64,000 bases of DNA from Maritalea porphyrae (GTDB lineage Bacteria > Pseudomonadota > Alphaproteobacteria > Rhizobiales > Devosiaceae). The position numbers and the translations under genes are program-made. Position 1 is the first letter of the stretch. Each line of letters starts with the position of its first letter. The notes beneath the pieces are model-generated. The model was not told the origin of the DNA, searched no databases, and saw nothing but the letters and a program-made list of their open reading frames with translations. Below are positions 61,506 to 64,000 of the stretch, piece after piece. Location: NCBI RefSeq assembly GCF_027213965.1, contig NZ_JAPWGX010000001.1:868001-932000 (forward strand). The letters are read 5' to 3'.

Positions 61506-62063
61506 ATGACTTTCAACACAATCTACAGGGCAATGCCTTTACGGTTCTTGACGGACACGCTGGAACTACGGCCGATTGAACTTGCCGATTTGGCAGACCT
61601 TGTTCAATTGGCCAACAATAAACAATTGCATGACGTGCTGGCGCGCATGCCACATCCTTATACATCTGAGGATGGCCTTTATTTCATCAATGATATTGCG
61701 AACGGCACCGACGAGCGCGTGTGGGCGATTTGCCAACGCAACGGGCCCATGATGGGCGTCGTTGGTATCCACCTGCGCGATGGCAATCCTGAAATCGGCT
61801 ATTGGTTGGGCGCTGAGCATTGGGGCCAAGGCATTGGCAGCCAAGCAATTGGCGCGCTGATGGACGAATTTGATATCGCGGTCCCAGACCTTGAACTCTA
61901 TGCCCGCTGCTTGAAATCCAACCTTGCGTCAAAAGCCTTGCTTGAAAAAGTTGGTTTTGAAGTGACCGGCGAAGGCGCAAGCAACGACAAGCCTGGCGAA
62001 ACTGTCTGGACGTTCACCCGTCCTGCCCGCGACGACATCTACGAGCAAGAAGCAGCGGAATAA
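61506..62063 (+). CDS. GNAT family N-acetyltransferase (tandem copy 1)
   Basis: A 185-residue RimJ/RimL-type acetyltransferase. It opens LRFLTDTLELRPIELADLADLV, and the acetyl-CoA loop is HWGQGIGSQAIGAL (near residue 105), a good Q/R-x-x-G-x-G/A motif. The late segment SNLASKALLEKVGFEVTGE is the usual N-x-x-S-x-x-x-x-E-K-x-G-F. GGAG precedes the ATG. Its stop overlaps the start of copy 2 as TAATG. The target (ribosomal protein, antibiotic or metabolite) is unknown. Confidence 0.9.
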   Translation: MTFNTIYRAMPLRFLTDTLELRPIELADLADLVQLANNKQLHDVLARMPHPYTSEDGLYFINDIANGTDERVWAICQRNGPMMGVVGIHLRDGNPEIGYWLGAEHWGQGIGSQAIGALMDEFDIAVPDLELYARCLKSNLASKALLEKVGFEVTGEGASNDKPGETVWTFTRPARDDIYEQEAAE

Positions 62064-62590
62064 TGATTGAGATCAAAACGAAACGGCTGGTGCTGCGACG
62101 ATTGGCGATGGAACATGCCGCTGACGTTGCAGCGACTTTAAACAACTTTGAAGTGACAAAGAACCTTGCGGTTGTGCCCTATCCATATTCGGAAGCTGAC
62201 GCTAACGAGTGGATACAGTCGCTCGACGACATCACAGCTGTCGAAGACACAAAGTTCGCAATCCTCAACGCCGAAGACAATTTCGTTGGCGTTTTGGGGT
62301 TCGATCTAGACGATGCCAAGCCGATTCTTGGATACTACTTAAACCAAGCCCACTGGGGAAAAGGATATATGAGCGAAGCGGTAAGCGCCGCGCTTGAATG
62401 GTTGTTTGCCAACTCTGATGTTCAAACTGTTGGGTCTGGTGCATTCACGTTTAACCCTGCTTCTTTGGCTATCCAATATAAGCTGGGGTTCAAGGACGTG
62501 AGTGCCGACAAACGATTGTGTCTGGCGCAAGGCCAACAGTTTGCGCACATTGTTACGCAGTTAAACCGCCAAGACTTTACACCATTGTAA
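62063..62590 (+). CDS. GNAT family N-acetyltransferase (tandem copy 2)
   Basis: A 175-residue RimJ/RimL-type acetyltransferase, beginning MIEIKTKRLVLRRLAMEHAAD. The acetyl-CoA loop is HWGKGYMSEAVSAALEWLF. It is clearly paralogous to copies 3 and 4: the same FEVxKNL segment near residue 30 and FNPASLAIQYKLGF near the end. It shares a one-base overlap with copy 1. Substrate unknown. Confidence 0.9.
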   Translation: MIEIKTKRLVLRRLAMEHAADVAATLNNFEVTKNLAVVPYPYSEADANEWIQSLDDITAVEDTKFAILNAEDNFVGVLGFDLDDAKPILGYYLNQAHWGKGYMSEAVSAALEWLFANSDVQTVGSGAFTFNPASLAIQYKLGFKDVSADKRLCLAQGQQFAHIVTQLNRQDFTPL

Positions 62591-62602
62591 AAGACAAAGA
62601 CT

Positions 62603-63133
62603 ATGATTGAGATAAAGACAAAGCGGTTGATGTTGCGGCCAATCGCCATGAAGAACGCTATAGATGTTACAACTGCTTTAAACAATTTTGAGGTGGCGAA
62701 ATACTTATCCTCACCTCCCTATCCGTATTCAATTGCAGATGCGAAGGAATGGATTGGGCTAAATGAAGGTGCCTCCGTCCCCGAAAACACAAATTTTGCC
62801 GTAACGCTTTTGAACGGCGAGTATTGTGGTGGTGTTGGATTTGACGGTTCGGCGGAGCATCCGGAACTGGGCTTTTACATCGCTGAACCCAAATGGGGAA
62901 ATGGCTACGTTAGTGAAGCAGCCAGCGCAGCAATTGAATGGCTGTTTGCAAACGCAAATGTAACTGCCATCACCTCGGGTGCCTATAGCTTCAATCCAGC
63001 TTCATTGGCGGTACAAGCAAAACTTGGTTTTCAAGAAACAGGCACAGAAGAGAGAATGTGCAATGCCCAAGCGCGGGCTTTGCCAATGATCACAACCATT
63101 CTACATCGCAAGAGTTTCAAAAAGTTACACTAG
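62603..63133 (+). CDS. GNAT family N-acetyltransferase (tandem copy 3)
   Basis: A 176-residue paralogue of copy 2, with the identical opening MIEIKTKRL and matching FEVAKYL, KWGNGYVSEAASAAIEWLFANA and FNPASLAVQAKLGF. The acetyl-CoA loop has Asn where copy 2 has Lys, so the cofactor site is slightly degenerate. It follows copy 2 by 12 bases and copy 4 begins 8 bases after it. This looks like a recent local duplication with divergence. Confidence 0.9.
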   Translation: MIEIKTKRLMLRPIAMKNAIDVTTALNNFEVAKYLSSPPYPYSIADAKEWIGLNEGASVPENTNFAVTLLNGEYCGGVGFDGSAEHPELGFYIAEPKWGNGYVSEAASAAIEWLFANANVTAITSGAYSFNPASLAVQAKLGFQETGTEERMCNAQARALPMITTILHRKSFKKLH

Positions 63134-63141
63134 AGAATACG

Positions 63142-63675
63142 ATGGCAAAACTATATACAGAGCGCCTATATTTGCGCGCACCAAACACAAGCGATGCGCC
63201 GCGTATGCAGCGGATTTTGGCGGACTTTGAGGTCGCCAAAAATCTATCACGTGTGCCCCATCCTTATCCAGAAGGCGGTGCGCATGAATATTTGGGCCGC
63301 ATAGCTGATGTGAGCGATCCGTTTGATACGAAATTCTCGATCATCGACAAGGACGGTCAGTTTTGTGGCATGACGGGTTTTGGGCGGCAAAGCGAGTTGC
63401 CGCAATTGGGCTATTATCTTGACCCCTTGCACTGGGGCAAGGGCTATATGAGTGAAGCGTGCAAAGCGGTGATCGGTTGGATGTTTGAGGTGGCGGACCC
63501 TATGCATATTCGTTCGGGCGTTTTTGAGCACAACCCAGCTTCTTGGGCCATTCAAAACAAGTTTGGATTTGAAGAAGTGGGCCGCTCAACCCTACATTGC
63601 CTTGCACAATCCGCCGATTTGCCGCATATCGATACGCAACTAAAAAGGGAAGCGTTTTTCGCTACAACGCAATAG
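63142..63675 (+). CDS. GNAT family N-acetyltransferase (tandem copy 4)
   Basis: 177 residues from ATG 63142; the longer open frame reaching back into copy 3 is not needed. It opens MAKLYTERLYLRAPNTSD and shares FEVAKNLSRVPHPYPEGG, HWGKGYMSEACKAVIGWMF and HNPASWAIQNKFGFEEVG with the other copies. It ends 28 bases before obgE. Last of the four-gene acetyltransferase run. Confidence 0.9.
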   Translation: MAKLYTERLYLRAPNTSDAPRMQRILADFEVAKNLSRVPHPYPEGGAHEYLGRIADVSDPFDTKFSIIDKDGQFCGMTGFGRQSELPQLGYYLDPLHWGKGYMSEACKAVIGWMFEVADPMHIRSGVFEHNPASWAIQNKFGFEEVGRSTLHCLAQSADLPHIDTQLKREAFFATTQ

Positions 63676-63703
63676 TGCGTTTGCGACCACGCTTTAGAGT
63701 AAA

Positions 63704-64000
63704 ATGAAGTTTCTCGATCAGGCCAGAGTTTACATTCGATCCGGTGCAGGCGGCGCGGGCGCTGTTTCGTTCCGGCGCGAAAAGTATATCGAATTTGGTG
63801 GCCCAGATGGCGGCAATGGTGGCCGCGGTGGTGATGTCATTATCAAGTGTGTTGATGGTTTGAACACGCTCATCGATTATCGGTATAAGCAGCATTTCAA
63901 AGCGGGCACGGGCGTGCACGGTATGGGCCGACAACGCAGCGGTGCTGAGGGCACAGATGTGGTGCTCAAAGTTCCTGTGGGCACGCAAGTTTTTGAAGAA
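63704..64000 (+). CDS. obgE: GTPase ObgE/CgtA (5' part; runs off the window)
   Basis: The first 99 residues of Obg: [23 protein letters not shown], then the glycine-rich [17 protein letters not shown] and [20 protein letters not shown], the six-stranded glycine-rich Obg fold. The GTPase domain lies beyond position 64000. Obg is a ribosome-assembly and stress GTPase; rplU-rpmA-obgE is a conserved gene order, here interrupted by four acetyltransferase genes. Confidence 0.96.
   Translation, partial: MKFLDQARVYIRSGAGGAGAVSFRREKYIEFGGPDGGNGGRGGDVIIKCVDGLNTLIDYRYKQHFKAGTGVHGMGRQRSGAEGTDVVLKVPVGTQVFEE

Overview
The window looks like a chromosomal segment of a Hyphomicrobiales-type (Rhizobiales) alphaproteobacterium. 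Evidence: a gcrA cell-cycle regulator, a SAM-II riboswitch before metZ, a two-domain dCTP deaminase, a long PstA with an extra N-terminal region, an L21 protein with a helix-hairpin-helix tail, and a che cluster with cheD and a short CheZ/CheT-like protein. GC content looks moderate by eye (not computed). No tRNA, rRNA, CRISPR array, transposase or phage gene was recognised, so this reads as core chromosome. The exception is one repeat-rich gene-poor patch at 1.4-2.7 kb.

Layout: 0-8.5 kb holds a MATE exporter, the repeat patch, three small genes (membrane protein, YbjQ, cupin), dcd, riboswitch-controlled metZ, a CDP-alcohol phosphatidyltransferase and trkH. 8.5-13.3 kb is an RND pump with its adaptor. 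13.3-21 kb holds hslO-argF-argD, gcrA, a MarR/zinc-ribbon pair, a 44-residue basic protein, a divergent lysR/azoR pair and a VOC protein. 21-30.3 kb is the phosphate module, phoR-pstSCAB-phoU-phoB, with a Pho box before pstS and a divergent ppk2. 30.3-35.9 kb holds an L,D-transpeptidase, a glcB-iclR operon with an IclR-type operator, a ybaN-like gene, a candidate small RNA and a DUF4424 protein.

35.9-46.2 kb is one chemotaxis cluster: STAS protein, cheY, cheA, cheW on one side; cheD, cheR, cheB, a second cheY and a receptor on the other; and a lone opposite-strand gene encoding a DxxxQ protein whose C-terminal heptapeptide is identical to that of CheD. 46.4-52.3 kb has a PPOX-fold protein and an operon of a large Asp-box (sortilin/BNR-like) protein, an MFS transporter and an EAL protein. 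52.6-59.9 kb is a five-gene oligopeptide-type ABC transporter plus an M20 peptidase; its first gene appears to lack a normal start codon. 60-64 kb is rplU-rpmA, four tandem GNAT acetyltransferase genes and the start of obgE.

The most interesting signals are regulatory. metZ has a SAM-II aptamer wired to an intrinsic terminator through a visible antiterminator. There is a promoter-to-terminator small-RNA candidate at about 34.69-34.81 kb. The CheD/CheT-like pair shares a C-terminal tag. The ABC operon has an ATC-like start. Most functional names rest on recognised protein families read by eye; no database search was run.
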